Below, one piece after another: positions 1 to 12,509 of a stretch of DNA of 64,000 nucleotides. The position numbers were made by a program, and so were the translations under genes. Origin of the DNA: Cyrtodaria siliqua (lineage: Eukaryota; Mollusca; Bivalvia; Adapedonta; Hiatellidae). The stretch's first letter is position 1, and each line of letters starts with the position of its first letter. A model generated the notes under the pieces. It was not told the origin of the DNA. It saw only the letters and a program-made list of their open reading frames with translations, and made no database searches. The stretch covers positions 124,001 through 188,000 of the forward strand of contig JAWPHD010004394.1 of NCBI GenBank assembly GCA_037043455.1, in the 5' to 3' direction.

Positions 1-64
1 AGAAAAAAAGAGTTCAAAACAGAAAATAATTAAAAAAATAATTAAACAACAACAAAAAAAAAGT

Positions 65-480
65 AAAGTGGGTTAAGATTGCTCCAGAAATGAGCTTTCA
101 TTGATATCAACAATCTGGCAAAGTTTGAAAAATATCGGATGAAAAATGAAGGCCCTATCGTTTTAAGGAGGCCAAATTATAGCATATTTCAGAGAATCAA
201 GGGCCATAACTCCGGTGTGAATTGTCTGATCTGGCTGTTTTTCAAACTCGTCCAAGATTTCATAGCTATTAACAATCTTTGCAAGTTTGGTAAAGATCAA
301 ATAATAAATGAAGGTGCTAGAGGTAAAAACATTGGATTTTTCAGCAAAACAAGGGCCATAACACAGATCCGATCTAGCCGGTTTTCGAACTCCTCCGAGC
401 TCTCATTGATATAAAGACTTTGGCCAAATTTAGTTAAGATCGCATGAAAACGGAAGGGCCTAGAGTGTTCACAAGGCAAA
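65..480 (+). repeat. Bivalve-type tandem repeat, about three degenerate copies
   Basis: Three partial units of about 110-150 bp recur. Each carries a 'gatatcaacaatctttgca'-like stretch, then 'agtttggtaaagatc', a 'gaaggccct' block and 'caagggccataac'. The open frames crossing it follow the repeat and are not genes. Confidence 0.6.
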
Positions 481-792
481 AGCTAACGGACGTCGGACAA
501 CACGTCATCCCATTAGCTCTGCTGGCCAAAGGCCAGTAGAGCTAAAAACAATTGTTTATCAATTAAAGGTCAATAATTCTGGCGTTGCTAGGACGATTCC
601 GAATAAATCATAAAAACCATCATTTACCTAAACTTTTGGATAACTTCTGTAGGCCCACTCTCTACGGTGGATCAAATTGCGCAACTGGTACAAGAAACCA
701 CTGTCCATTGAACCCGCGAATTTCTTGTTTTATCAGACGGTTACTGGTTTAAAAGACCAGTTACTGGTTTAAGAGACCGTCCTTTTTTGGAA

Positions 793-852
793 GTGTGAAA
801 TCGTTCGGATGCGAGTAATTAAATCACTCGTGATTTAATTACTACGCATCCG
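793..852. repeat. Near-perfect palindrome
   Basis: The arm gttcggatgcgagtaatta continues to 'aatcac' and is mirrored by gtgatttaattactacgcatccgaac, leaving a two-base loop. Arm length is about 27 bp with one or two mismatches. It is probably a MITE remnant. Confidence 0.6.
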
Positions 853-879
853 AACTCCTAACTGTATATTATTCACCGA

Positions 880-1150
880 TAAAACACAGGTACGTATTTA
901 TTATTTCTTAATTATAACAATAGTATAAAGCAAGTTGGTTTTGCATATTATTTACTGTTGATTATATTACACAACAATATACTACAAACTAAAGTAGAAT
1001 AAGACTAAAAAATGAAAACTCAAAACATGAATTTAAATATATGCAAGCAGGTTTGAAGTCAATATGATTACAGAATAAAATAAGCGAGATACTAATGTTA
1101 ACGCTTGACAAACACTTCAAGATTGCCATGTGTCCGTTTAACAATATACA
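880..1150 (+). repeat. Dispersed repeat, copy 1 (also at 20280-20540 and 61020-61135)
   Basis: The block ending 'gcgagatactaatgttaac' then 'cttcaagattgcc' is matched by two other copies in the same orientation, with strong identity in the last 70 bp. One copy leads into a transposon protein tail and this one into the DUF6589 relic, so it is probably a shared element region. Confidence 0.6.
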
Positions 1151-1689
1151 AGCATTTTCCACTTTTCTTATGAACTAGAATTATAATAATTTTGAACTAC
1201 TTAATCACTACCAGAGCCTGCCCTTAATTTGCTTCCAAACATGAGCAAAACATAAACAAATATTCTTTGATCAGTGTTAAAAAGACATGTGCATTCTTTG
1301 TTAAAAAGACATTTGCATTATTTGTTCTGTATGTATTTAAAAATATTTGTAATCATTTGAGATACATTCATAATAATTTATTATCATTAACATAGTAGGT
1401 TGGCATGGAGGGGACATGCGAAAATTTATTTTTACCTCGTGGCCACGACTAGGTATCTCGTTCCCATGACTTAATAAGTAGGTATGAGATAATTATCTTG
1501 TTATCTTGTTCCCTCGACTTACTAAGTTGTTCCACACAACATTTTATTCTTACATGTCCCCTCTGTGCTTCCGTAATATAGCCTTTATATAAGTTTTACT
1601 GATAAAACACTGATAGAGAATATACAAAGAAAACAAAACAAATGAACTCACTTTCAACAAAAACTCAACTCTGAACTGTTTATATTACT

Positions 1690-2649
1690 AGTAAAAAGTT
1701 AAATTCTCTATGCAGCCCTTCTGGTCTATGGATGACAACAAACAAACTGTCAAACTGTGACTGCATAGCTTTCTGGGCTGAAAATGCTCGTTCGTTTGTG
1801 AGTACATCGCCTCCAAAAACAACTCTTTCAAGAACTTTATTATTGATACAGGGAGCTTCTAACTCATGAACTTTCTGCAGTATTTCAATCATGCCCTGGG
1901 ATGAATTTTTACTTGCATCAACAAGGTCACAGTTCAAAATTACTGATTCTTTCTTTGTGAGTTCTGTAAACGGATGTAAAATATATTCTGGGTATGATTC
2001 TCTTACTTGTTCTAAGAATACTTCAGAAGTATATGTAAACTGTGAAATACAAAGTTTTCTGCAACAGCATTCATGTGGTCTTGTGATGGCATCCACTGAT
2101 CTGAGGGTACATCCAATATATACGGTTGATGAACTAATGCCATGTTCAAATCATCATATGTCACCCATTTCTGTTTTACCATGGTGAGATACAATGTAAA
2201 GTTTTTCTTTGTTTCTCCATTGTCATTTTTGCTGGAGCAATGGTGATGTCTAAATTATCTCCAAGAACTTCAATTGACCTTACGTTAAACTTACAAGAAT
2301 GACTGTTTTTAGAAATTTCACTTTCAATATTTTCCGAAACTACACTTTCATTTGTATTTTCGGACAATACACTTTTAATTCTATTTTCCGAAACTACAAT
2401 TTCAACTCTGTTTTACGAAACCACACTTTCAACATTATTTTCTACCTCTTTACTGTCATGATCATTTTGTGCACTTTCACTTCCAACACCAGAAGATGAT
2501 TGTTTCCGTTCATAGTCATCACACTTTTTTCGTATACCCTTTGACAACATTGTCTATTTGTTCCTTGTGTTTTTAACCAGATTGTTTCTGCTGTTGTGTA
2601 CACTGGTATATGACACAGACAGCCCGATGGCATGCATGATGTTCAGCGT
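1690..2649 (-). pseudogene. DUF6589-type mobile-element protein, broken exon
   Basis: After an acceptor (TTTCAATTTACAG, exon start at 2649) the minus frame reads a protein recognisable as the DUF6589 type. It includes SVSYTSVHNSRNN, then a Glu/Ser/Asn-rich linker made of degenerate repeats, EVLGDNLDITIAPAKMTMEKQ, a segment with WMPSQDHMNAVAEN, and FGGDVLTNERAFSAQKAMQ followed by HRPEGLHREFNFL. These are characteristic of multicopy DUF6589 proteins in invertebrate genomes. Two in-frame stops (near 2551 and 2419) and at least one frameshift (about 2100-2190) show it is dead. The frame ends near a possible donor (CTA/GTAATA, about 1685). The DNA at 880-1140 resembles blocks at 20280-20540 and 61020-61135 and probably belongs to the same element. 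The catalytic function of DUF6589 is not known to me. Confidence 0.7.
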
Positions 2650-2957
2650 CTGTAAATTGAAACTAAAAATTGATTCTGTTTGAGCTCTTCCTTTAGAAAA
2701 AGGCACTTATCGCAAGACATTTAGATAAACAATATCTCAAGAAATGTTTAATTGTATACCGGTGAAAAATAAACTGTCCAGCTACATATTCATGTAACTA
2801 TGTAAAATAAGAGTAAATCAATAAAATCATGTAATTATTCAAGACTCCCACCTATGAACAATCAACAGTCAATTGAACTTGAATATATATGATTTCAAAC
2901 TGATAGTTAGTGATATATAATCATTTTTTCTCACATTAGGTGGCATTATTATATTAC

Positions 2958-3055
2958 CATCGTCGGATATCGCCGGGTGATTCATCTGATACTATCCATA
3001 CTATCAGTGTATGAAGAGTATCGGAATCCATCACCCTGGGATATCCGACGATGTA
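2958..3055. repeat. Imperfect hairpin
   Basis: 'catcgtcggatatc' followed by 'ggtgattc' is mirrored by 'gaatccatcaccctggg' and 'gatatccgacgatg'. Arms are about 35 bp around a roughly 30-bp loop. A related 'tatccgacgatgcc' occurs alone near 4450. Confidence 0.6.
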
Positions 3056-4007
3056 TATTACTTTTTTTGGTTCAATAACTAATCAAGTTTAAAATATATA
3101 TTTATTGTAACAAGAGGGCCATGATTGCCCTATATCGCTCAGCTGACTACATATACACCAATCAAACATGTGACATAATATTGTTGAGTTATTTTATGCT
3201 TTATACCTGTATGTACGTTTACCTATCACTAAAGGCAAAACAGTTTAACTATACATTTAGTTCAATGTAGCCTAAACATTTAGTTGAGTGTAACCTAGAA
3301 TAAATAAGTATAATATAACACAAAAGTATAATGTGGCCTTTAGATTTAGTCCATTGTAACGTAAAATATTCTAAACAAAACAAAAGCAAGAATATTACTT
3401 ATGAGTTTGTATATACCACTTTAGATAAAACAAATTTAGTTTAATGTAGCCTAAACATTTAGTTGAGTGCAGCCTAACATAATAAAGTGTAGCATCAGAA
3501 AACTAGTATATGTTGCTAAACTTCCAAACTAATCTATTATATACTATTATGCAATACTGTACTGTATGCAATACTGTATTATAGGTTCCCCGGGACAGGG
3601 CCGATTCTGACCCCAGGGTCACCATTTCAACAAACTTGGTAGAAGAGCACTATGCTCGGCGTAGTTCAGCTATAGAACAAACTGAAAGTATTGTAATAGT
3701 ATGAAATGAATCACCCAGCGATGCCTTTTAACATATTGTTTTGAAATTGTGTTGATATTTTACTGTTCTTGTTCACTGGGCGCTTTACTGGCCGACGTCA
3801 AATAGTTGGTTTAACTCCAAAAAACTGACCCAGTGCTCATCGCACTTGGTATTATTTCTATAGCGGTTATACATTTTGATATTATCAAGAAAATGAATAT
3901 GGGCATCAATAACAAATGCATAAATGACTTTAACCTATATGAAATGTGAGTGGGTCACTGTCTATATTATACAAACAGAAACAATAATATTACCACTTGG
4001 TGTTGTA

Positions 4008-4165
4008 CGAACACTCTCCTTAATGCCTGGCATCTCCTTCAGCTGGTTGATTAATTCTTGTTTTTCGCACTGCATTTTGGCGGTATTTGTTTTTTCGTCT
4101 TCGTTTAATTTCAAAGTTCTATTTAATTTGTTAATGCACAAATTGCAACGAAACCCTTCGTTTTT
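4008..4165 (-). CDS. Possible N-terminal exon of the DUF6589-type element: CxxC and coiled coil
   Basis: On the minus strand an open frame of about 50 codons reads as credible protein. It has FRCNLCINKLNRTLKL with a CxxC pair, followed by a charged, heptad-like stretch (EKQELINQLKEM), ending at a possible GTAATA donor. A zinc-binding pair followed by a short coiled coil is what such element proteins often carry upstream of their core, and this lies 1.4 kb upstream of the DUF6589 exon on the same strand. Phase with that exon does not match simply and no clean acceptor was seen, so the link is tentative. Confidence 0.35.
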
Positions 4166-4459
4166 TATATGCAGTTAATTGAAAATAAATCCATACTGTT
4201 CAATACTTTCTTTCGACGTGAGATTTCGGTAATGTGTTCACTTAATCGCCAAAAAATAAAACAAACAGCTTTTTGTCAATTTTCGTTACCTTTTACGACT
4301 CCCGTTGAAAATATTCATTTTGCAAACGCTATTTTGATTGGTCGTTGTAACTCCGGTTCTGTTCGATTTTGTTCCGCTAAAACGACCGAAATCAGGCGTA
4401 ATGTCCCACGGATGATGGTGGAGAGTAACGGAACAAATCACACGTGTGTATCCGACGAT

Positions 4460-4885
4460 GCCTTAGGATATACTGTCTGCTTTTTAATTTAGTATTTTGA
4501 CTGCTACATGTAATACGCAGACTTCATAACCTCTACTACCAACAACATTCCATTGTGTTTATTTCACCCATTGTTTTCTCGTTTAGGGCAAAGCTATTTT
4601 CTAGAAACTGGGACCATACGCAATATCAAATTGAAGGTTCCGTGTTCACCATCATATGCATACCATCTTCGAGATGGCTTAACATTACGTGCTATTTACA
4701 TTTTAAATACTGAGTTCTGCTCAACCCGGGCAAGAGGGCGTGAACGGTAGCTATCATTTTCCAGTACCGTTCATGAACAGTCTCTATCAACCAAGACTGC
4801 AATATTTACTTTTTTATATTTTTCGTCTTCAGCGATTTCCAAATTTCTCCTTTCATACTCTTTTTTTAAACCTGAATATTATGGA
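4460..4885 (-). repeat. Dispersed 3'-end repeat (family K), copy D
   Basis: The minus strand reads a short open frame containing RRNLEIAEDEKYKK, ends at TGA, and continues into a conserved 3' tail with 'accgttca', 'cgccctct', 'gggttgagcagaactca', 'gagaaaacaatgggtgaaat' and 'tatcctaag'. The same tail occurs at 32370-32885 and 53295-53900 (plus), with a piece at 51970-52100. Nature unknown: possibly retroposed 3' ends of one gene or a non-autonomous element. Confidence 0.6.
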
Positions 4886-5279
4886 GACAATGCGATATTT
4901 TGATTAATATGATATTTTCGAGACATTTTTAATATTTAATTTTGTTGGTGGAAAGTTTTGATATGCCATGTTTAATCCAGTCTTTAACTTCAACCAGATA
5001 CTTCATCTAACCTTATTAAAACGTGCCGAATCGATGTTTTGATTTCGTTCCATTCGTGTCGACTTTTTTGTTTTTGCTTATCTGTTAGTTGCGACTTTAC
5101 TACATGAGTCGCTATTTCTATAACTGTTTCGAACAGCTTAGCTTATATTCCCCGCTCAGAGAAGCTTATTGGTCGCTATCTCAACAAGACCCATAATGCA
5201 GTACTGTCAACATCGAATATGGTGAATAACATCTCGTTCAGTTGTTAGTCCATATCCAGACATCAATAATCACATTTTA

Positions 5280-5560
5280 CAACAGACATACACAGTTTCT
5301 AAACCTACTGACGACGAAGAATATACATAACTTATTTATTTTCAGAATCCAAACTCTATAGACAAAATATAAACGGCTTTCATCAGCTCTACCGATCCCC
5401 AAAACTGGAGCATTGAATTTAGAGTTACCAACTCATAATTCATTTTACGCATATTCAATCACGGTTATCTTAAGAAGCTGTAAATAAACCTATACTTTTA
5501 ATCGGCACATATACAGTATTATATGACATGAACACCTGTATGGAGTTTTGATGAACGTTT
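5280..5560 (+). repeat. Paralogous block, copy 1 (partner at 54585-54860)
   Basis: About 280 bp align in the same orientation with 54585-54860, including 'ttctaaacctactgacgacga', 'cataattcattttac', 'catattcaatca' and 'cttttaatcggcacatata'. One minus frame in both copies shares SRLY and VVSRFRN, but the substitutions do not look codon-constrained. Unclassified. Confidence 0.65.
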
Positions 5561-5564
5561 GTGT

Positions 5565-7620
5565 GGCCTATTTTATTAATCATATTAAAACGATTAATTA
5601 TGAAACGCAAAAGTTTTCTCTTATGTTAAGACGATGTTTATATTGAGTTGCTAGCTTATTCGTCTTTGTACACCTTGTAAGGGGTAAATCCTTACCAAGA
5701 ATTGATTTCTCTTTGACTTACGGAAGCTTAAGAATTCTTATGAGCTGAAACATCAGTTGTAAACGAGATTGATATTTAACAATATCTCATTCTGTAAAGT
5801 TGACATGTGCCCATATATTTCGGACACATGATCGAGTCTAGAATAAAATTTAATACGAATTAAAACTTCATCAGCTACTAGTATACTTGTTTCCAACGTT
5901 CGAATGTTTGATTGTGTATTATACTGAGGTTATATTCGTGTATAACCATAATACATATTACGAGATAATTGTATTAAATAGTTAAAGCTATTAATACATA
6001 CCCTGTTTTTTACCGTCTTACGGCCCACTGAAATGTGTTAATATTGCATGTGATTCCCAATAAGGTCAAACGCATCACAGATCTCATCCAAACCTATGTA
6101 GCAGGATAAGTTATGTAATCGTAAACAGCTTTCAAAATTTAACTCATTCTTCTTTACGTAGTCCTAGTTGTTTACTTGTAAAACGGTACTATTGTTGTGG
6201 ATAGCCTCATGACTGAGGACGGTGATGGTTGATGGACATCTTACTATGTGTTGGCTGTAAGTATGAGTGACTATGTTGTCGCTACGCTTCAATGTATCCC
6301 ACATTTGTTTTACTATTAGTGCGACATACTGTTTTAGTGTCGGTGATTAATATGAGCTATACATTCCGATAATAGGCAATCCTTTCTGGTTGTCTTCTAA
6401 GTCCGGTTTAGGAAACAATATATCGATTCTACACGAAAAATGTAATCGTTATATTGTTTAATATTAAAAGGAAATATATAGAAAGTATCGTCCTGCCTTA
6501 CAAACATTATCTTAAAACAACAGTAGAATTATTTACAGCGGACGTTTAGAAAAATGAAGCATTATAGCTGTCAATTTTATATGAATATTGTTACGAGCCA
6601 GCGACTTCACCTCTCAGGATAGGTGTGATAAAGTAAGTAAAGTTCCTTTTAGAAGTATTTCTAATTAAAACAAAGTCGATAGGTAGACAAATGAAATATA
6701 TCGTGTCAGTTTAGGATTATTTAATTTGTTTACTAAAATAATACTTTTTTTCTTTTTAATAGTATTTAAACGTTAATCAATACTAACTATTATTCAAACG
6801 ATACAATATGGTCTACTCTCACTAATCTCAAGAATATTAATTTCAACAACAAATGGTATATAAACTATTGGTGAATAAATAATTTATTTAAAAATTATAT
6901 TCCTTTTCTTTACCTTAAATATGAATAAAGTTTAAAATGTACCCTTAAAGTGGTTATACAAGTGTTAATGTGTTTTACAATTTAAAAAAAAACCAAAGGT
7001 CCCAAATTACTTATGATAACTTTTTAAATGGTCTGAATAAACCAAAGCAGAATACCATAACTTAACATGAAAAATAAATCTACGGAGTCTAAGATAAATA
7101 TTAGTGTGGACTATTTATACCACGTGTCCCGCAACTAACAGTACTGGAATCCTACAATCTTAATTTTGGGAAGATTCCCAAATAACAGACGCCGGGAACG
7201 TTGTTTCCTAAAAATGCGGGATGCTCGCAACCTACGCTACAATTATAAAGAAGCAAAATACCTCTTAACGTAAACAACCTTAAACTATTATTTAACTAAT
7301 AGTATGCATAAGAACTTCATAACTTATATATTTAACATTAATTTTCAATGTCAATACTTTTGAATCATATTAAAAAACAGATATTAAAACTTTTCTAAGA
7401 CAAATATATGTTTTCAAACTTTATAAATGATAGAGTAGCTAGGCAACATCATTATATAATGCAAAGCAGCAACAGCAACATACACAGTTTCTAAAACGAT
7501 GGCAGGTTCTCTTTTAATAGTGAAACGTTGATTTAAGCTAACTTTTAATGACATTAGATGATGAGTAGGTAGATCCGGTAATCAACAAATAATTGAATTA
7601 GTAACAGAAAGTTTTTGTGA
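5565..7620. other. AT-rich DNA with nothing identifiable
   Basis: No convincing exon, RNA gene, tandem array or long inverted repeat was seen on either strand over about 2 kb. Confidence 0.5.
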
Positions 7621-7654
7621 TGTATTATTTGACCTTTTATTCATCTTTAAATGT

Positions 7655-7725
7655 GTTCTTTGTTTCTGTCTGTGTTTGTGGTTGACTGTCGTCCTTGAAT
7701 GCTGCTTTTCCTGTTCGATTGTCAA
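7655..7725 (+). repeat. Fragment of Penelope-like 3' tail
   Basis: The stretch 'gtggttgactgtcgtcct' with 'tgaatgct' and 'ctgt/cgat' matches the 3' tail at 49800-49870, and in reverse 11130-11180 and 53585-53640. Confidence 0.5.
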
Positions 7726-8124
7726 AGAGCGTTATTATTCATGAATATGTAAATTCAGTTAACTTTTACTGTGTATGGAAATCATTAGAACGCTCTTTTA
7801 CTAGGATTATGTTTGACCGCATTGGCGTTTCCATATACCATATATAGTGCTCAGTGAAGCGTAAATTTGCTGTACTCCTCGTGTATAGACATAGTTAACT
7901 GTGAATTCCATTTTCTGTATTAGTTTTGGAATCGACGTACAATATGTTTTGTTCTAAGAAATGTCCAAGGAAGTTTTTGTATAAGTGTAAGAGTTTGTTA
8001 TAATGTGCGTAAAGGTGATTTAGATATCGCTGCTCAAAACCCAGATACAAAATTGTGTATGTTTATGTTTTCATAACGTGATGCTTGTTCATGTTGTTGT
8101 TATTAGAATGGAATAGAATATTTT

Positions 8125-8388
8125 TATTTTGAGCTTGTGTGTTTGTATGGTGTTTTACGTCATTTTCAACACTCGTAAAGTTATTTATGACGGTCGATTT
8201 TGTTTTGTGGTGGACGCACACCACCCACTTTTCCTAGGTAGAACCAGTACTGTACACTTCCATCCATCCGTAAGAATCGACAATTCTTCACTTACAAGTC
8301 GAGCTTCCAGTGGGATTCGAACCCGCAGCGGATAGAGGCGAAGGTTTACAACGCAACGTCGTTACCACTCGGCCGCGGAGGCATTTTA
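8125..8388 (-). mobile_element. tRNA-derived SINE (Leu/Ser-like head)
   Basis: On the minus strand the element begins GCCTCCGCGGCCGAGTGGTA, an A-box, with GGTTCGAATCC as the B-box about 55 bp further on. A conserved body follows ('gaattgtcgattcttacgga', 'tggttctacc'), ending in a tail 'gacgtaaaacaccat' and CA-rich sequence. The same body and tail recur at 25015-25185 (minus) and 59265-59465 (plus). A full-length head makes this the best copy. Confidence 0.75.
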
Positions 8389-8904
8389 TTTTAAGAAACA
8401 ATATACAAAGCGTGGCCTCCTTATAATGCAAAGGGCCGACAAATTGGACACCTTTTACATAAGAAAATGACATGGATCCTAGATGTGAAAAGACAATTTT
8501 GCCTGGTTTAGAACTGCTTTTAATCAATGTAACACTGTTGTTAAAATGTGTTTCCGCATGCAGAATCAACCTGATAGATAGTGCATGAAATACACGTCGT
8601 CAGCAGTGAGTCCACTTCTGATATGCATCGTCCTGCGACGTAACTAATACACTTTATTTTTATAAATGTACAAGATACCTAAAGTGAAGAATGATCATTT
8701 CTTATCCATGTCACGCAAAAATGTTTATTCCGAAAAACATTCTAACAAATACACTGGTTTAAATGTATATACTATGCATTGCCAAAACGGCACTACATAC
8801 AGTGCTTTTGCACAGTGATGTCATTTAAATGTTTACACAGCTCATATGCGCATTGCTGTGAAATCTTACTTCTGTATTACATCTTATTCATTTATATGTA
8901 TGTA

Positions 8905-9310
8905 AAAGTGTCAGTACCAAGCCTAGTTGCACCTGTCATTGCCGTGTTCTGGTTGAATGACTTTTTGCCCTTTTAAGGTTTTAATGCGCAAACTTTGTCC
9001 CAATTAACTCTCCTGATCCAATGGTCAGATTTCAACGAATCTTGGCAGGGATGATTAGTACCAAGCCTAGTTGAACATTTCATTGTCGTGTTCCAATTAT
9101 GACCAATTAAGGTTTAAATACACTAACTTTGAATGTACAGACTAGTTCTCCTGAACATCTGGCTGCATTTCAACGAAACCTGGGCTGATCTGTACCATGC
9201 CTAGTTGCATATATCATAGCCAAGTTCTGGTTGAATGAATGTTTTATTGCCCCTTCCACAAAAACTTTATCTTTTGCCATGAGCGTCCACAGGCTCAATA
9301 GGGCCTCTTG
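8905..9310 (+). repeat. Tandem repeat of about 140 bp, three copies
   Basis: 'accaagcctagttg' (8914 and 9060) and 'accatgcctagttg' (9194) each open a unit containing 'gccgtgttctggttgaatga'-like sequence and 'ctcctga..atctggc..atttcaacgaa'. Spacing is about 146 and 134 bp. Confidence 0.6.
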
Positions 9311-9319
9311 TTTTTATAG

Positions 9320-10420
9320 TAGGTGTAGATTGATGAAATAAACAACTTGATGTTTAATGTGTATACTAACAGTTTACTGTTATAATATCTTGACAGTTTG
9401 AATGCTGCAGCCTTGCAGGTTGTGCAAGTTGCTTGGTTTTCCCGAAGTTTGGTTAGATTGTTTAGCAGTTAAGGAAGGCATTTGCCAGGTTAGTACTTCG
9501 TTGGCGGTTTGGTGGGTGCCTGAAGTTGAACTGTCTTGCATTTGTGTTTGTAGATAAATGTGTTCATGGCTTTATATGGCCATTCACATTGACGGTTTTA
9601 CACATGCATTGCTCCATGGGCGAGGTATGTCGAATGGGAGGCATTTATCCTCCATCCCATCTCCCTTTGAGGTTGCTGTCAAAATATAGTCTAATATGAC
9701 ATTTTGTGTTCAGTGGTTTATAGGCCAGATACTTTGACATCAGGCAAGCATTGGGTACTGTGCACTATTTTGCAAAACTTGGCGTTTCATTATTTTGCAT
9801 TTATAAGCCATTGACTTTGCAAAGTTATTTCCTTGCTTTATGTTTTGTGTTATTCTTTACATGGTGTTGAGGTTTGTCTTTCCAGTGTATTAAAGGTATT
9901 CTGCCTTGTTGTTCGTAGCAAGTTCGTAACGACTGCTTCTTGAAAACTATAAGTGATATTGACATGGGACTTTTTCTTAAATGATCAGCATGACATAATG
10001 CTGGTCCGTGTTGATTTTTTTTGATTTGACAGTAACATGGCTACTTCGCCGTCTTTTTTTACATAAAATTATATAGTAAAAAATGGTAGCGACTACTCCT
10101 GAAACTACTTGACAGATTTTCATGAAACTTCACAGGAATGTTGATCTACCTATCACAAACCTATCATTAGAGCTTCCAGGTCATTGACCTCTTGTTTATG
10201 TGAGTTCTGACCCCTTGAATATTTGTAAATAGATTTCCCCTAAACTTTGTGAGAAGCATCAGTATGAAGAGGAACTGCGCATATATATGTAGCCGTGGGG
10301 TATGTGTTTGCAGGGGTAGTAATTGCAGTCAGTGATAGTTTTAGTTTGATTTTTTTAATCTACATCTTTGTTCATTTCGCCTAGTTTTGTACACTCTTTG
10401 TGTGATGTCTGGGGCAGGAC
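9320..10420. other. No gene; diffuse repeat-like sequence
   Basis: Contains phrases resembling common bivalve repeats (for example 'gactactcctgaaactactt' and 'catgaaacttcacaggaatg') but no clear boundaries, coding frame or RNA gene. Confidence 0.4.
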
Positions 10421-10505
10421 GATTTCTGTAGTGTAAAGAAACACGCTTTTCTTTCGAGAAAAGAGATCCGAGTTCAAGTCATGGCAGGGACCTGACAAAA
10501 GTGAG
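10420..10505 (+). repeat. Weak tRNA-like SINE head
   Basis: A 'gatccgagttcaagtc' B-box-like segment follows a poor A-box. It is too diverged to be a functional tRNA. Confidence 0.3.
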
Positions 10506-10721
10506 TTGTACATACAATTTTTATTTTTTCATATCAATAATGTTGTTTTTGTACAGCATGAACTTAAAAATATGTAAATTTTTCAGTCAATCATCATATT
10601 ATTACCGTATGTAAATTGTAATTATTCATACATATTCAGAGTGTGTTTTTATAAAATTGTGCATTGAAACATTATTTATAATCAAAAGAATACATATAGC
10701 CGGAATACATATAGCCGGAAC

Positions 10722-11000
10722 TCAGCTATAGCGAATTGTCGTTTTTTTTCCGTCCAGCTCCTCCAGTCTTTGCTTAATATAAAAATAACGAATATAGGCT
10801 TTTAGCGCTTTCTTGGTTATAGCAAAGCACTTACATTGGACGTTTAGTTTCAAATAAAAACATTTCGTCTTTATTTCGCTTTCCCATTTTGTTCTCTGCC
10901 GTTGGTACACCAAATAGAACTCACTATTAATTTTACACAAACAAACCACACATGATGCTGTAATTCCAATGCAATGAATTAAAACAAATATACTCAACAC
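10722..11000 (-). CDS. Small ORF of unknown status, hydrophobic N-terminus
   Basis: A 92-codon minus-strand frame starts with ATG and a hydrophobic stretch (MLSIFVLIHCIGITASCVV) followed by a basic, Tyr/Lys-rich body with two Cys-x-Cys pairs. It could be a small secreted protein, but amino acid use follows local AT-rich composition, there is no splice or second-copy support, and chance is a fair explanation. Confidence 0.15.
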   Translation of the reverse strand: MLSIFVLIHCIGITASCVVCLCKINSEFYLVYQRQRTKWESEIKTKCFYLKLNVQCKCFAITKKALKAYIRYFYIKQRLEELDGKKTTIRYS

Positions 11001-11109
11001 TTTTCATTCTTATGCCGCTCGTCGTCACAGTATATATTGTATACTATGACTTTTCTTGTTATATTTGTATATTTAAATATCTAATATTAAGCTGGCTGCT
11101 AAATGTTAT

Positions 11110-11295
11110 GTGAAAAAATACAAAAATATCGGACAGGGAAAGCAGCATTCAAGGACGACAGTCAACCACAAAACACAAAAACAAACACGCAAACAGACAA
11201 ACGAGAAGGCAAAAGTAATAAAAAATGCAAACGACATCACAAACACAAAAGGGTTGACAATAGGGTTACCGCCTTGGAACGGTCAGAGTGACAGT
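11110..11295 (-). repeat. Penelope-like 3' tail, orphan copy
   Basis: This is the reverse complement of 49680-49870 with good identity across about 180 bp, including 'ggacagtcaaccacaaaac', 'cacgcaaacagacaaac' and 'gttgacaatagggttaccgcc'. No reverse transcriptase remains. Confidence 0.65.
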
Positions 11296-11868
11296 TTAGT
11301 TTCCTCTCCAAACGTAAACATTCAAAGACATCAGGAGAAACCCAATCGTAAATTACCCACCTCTTAACTTGCCAAAGCTCCGACTAACACAACATTTACC
11401 ATCATAAACATAAAGCAACACTTATTTAACAATTTTATATTAAATATAGTGACTAGATTTGCATAACATATTAATACAGATCCGACACCGAATGGGTATT
11501 GCACCTAGATAGTGGGTAGTGCATATAGTTGCACTATGGTCTACATAATGCCATTACATCTTTATAAAGCTTAAAGGTTACATACTAGACTAGCACTTCC
11601 TAACATATCAGAATCAGAATCAAGACGAAATTTATTTTTCATAATTTATAACAAGTAAACATGGTAATAAATAAATATAATGCTGTGATATGAATTTCAC
11701 TAAAAGTATACATAACAGAGTTTGTATAGTATATTACCATGTGAGAGTTGGAACTGAGTTCATTCAAAGTTTAAAATTTCATACTTTGGTATATATGTGC
11801 TCACCTTAATTAATGAGTTAAAATTTGTGTTGTACATTTATATCATGTACACATAATTGAGCAAGTAA

Positions 11869-12006
11869 CCCCGTGTGGTTCCCGGGCAAAGAATAGTACC
11901 ACTGCATATCCCGTTAGCGGGATAGGCAGAGGGGTAGAAACCCCATCCCCAAATGCATGTTCGCCATATAACATTTCATGTGTTGGTGCGCCTTAAAACC
12001 CAATTC
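11869..12006 (+). mobile_element. 5'-truncated SINE with 14-bp target-site duplication
   Basis: The body ends in the conserved tail 'gttggtgcgccttaaaac' plus 'ccaattc'. It is bracketed by perfect direct repeats aattgagcaagtaa at 11855-11868 and 12007-12020. The tail matches 58770-58800 and, reversed, 45600-45660. Confidence 0.75.
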
Positions 12007-12344
12007 AATTGAGCAAGTAATAGTACATCAGTACTGTACTCAGTTTAGTTAGTAACAAATGACTTTGATTTTGGTACATATTGTCCATTTATTTCTGCTT
12101 AATATCTTAAATTAACAATTTCGTTAATTTCTTCTATATGGTCTACTATTTTCATTTTTCTCCTTGAATACGACCGCTACTTTTCTCTTGTCCTGTCTAT
12201 GCTGGTCAGTGATGTTTCTTCAAATGCGATCATCTCCACGTATGTCTGTCTCTTTCGTTCCTCTTTTCGATTTTCATTCGGTTCGTCCTTCTGATCAATC
12301 TCTTTTCTTTCCTCGCTTTGAATGTCTTTCTATTCGCTCTTTCG

Positions 12345-12505
12345 TTCGTCGGACGAGGACGTTCCTCCGAGCACGTTAAAGAACCATAGGAATCTATTCG
12401 ATAATAAGAGTAGGGCACGGTTCCCGGATTCCAATGTATCCTTCCCTCTGGGGCGGCTCTAAATAACCTATAATGTGTTGATGAGCCGTTAAACAACATT
12501 CAATA
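12345..12505 (+). mobile_element. SINE fragment ('gagccgttaaacaac' tail family)
   Basis: 'gaaccataggaatctattcg', 'ggcggctctaaataac' and the tail 'gatgagccgttaaacaac' are shared with 38060-38275. The head is missing here. Confidence 0.65.
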
Positions 12506-12509
12506 AACT

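Noticed and set aside
4169..4492. 107-codon plus-strand frame
   Set aside because: It has no domain or exon signals, and part overlaps the family K tail on the other strand.
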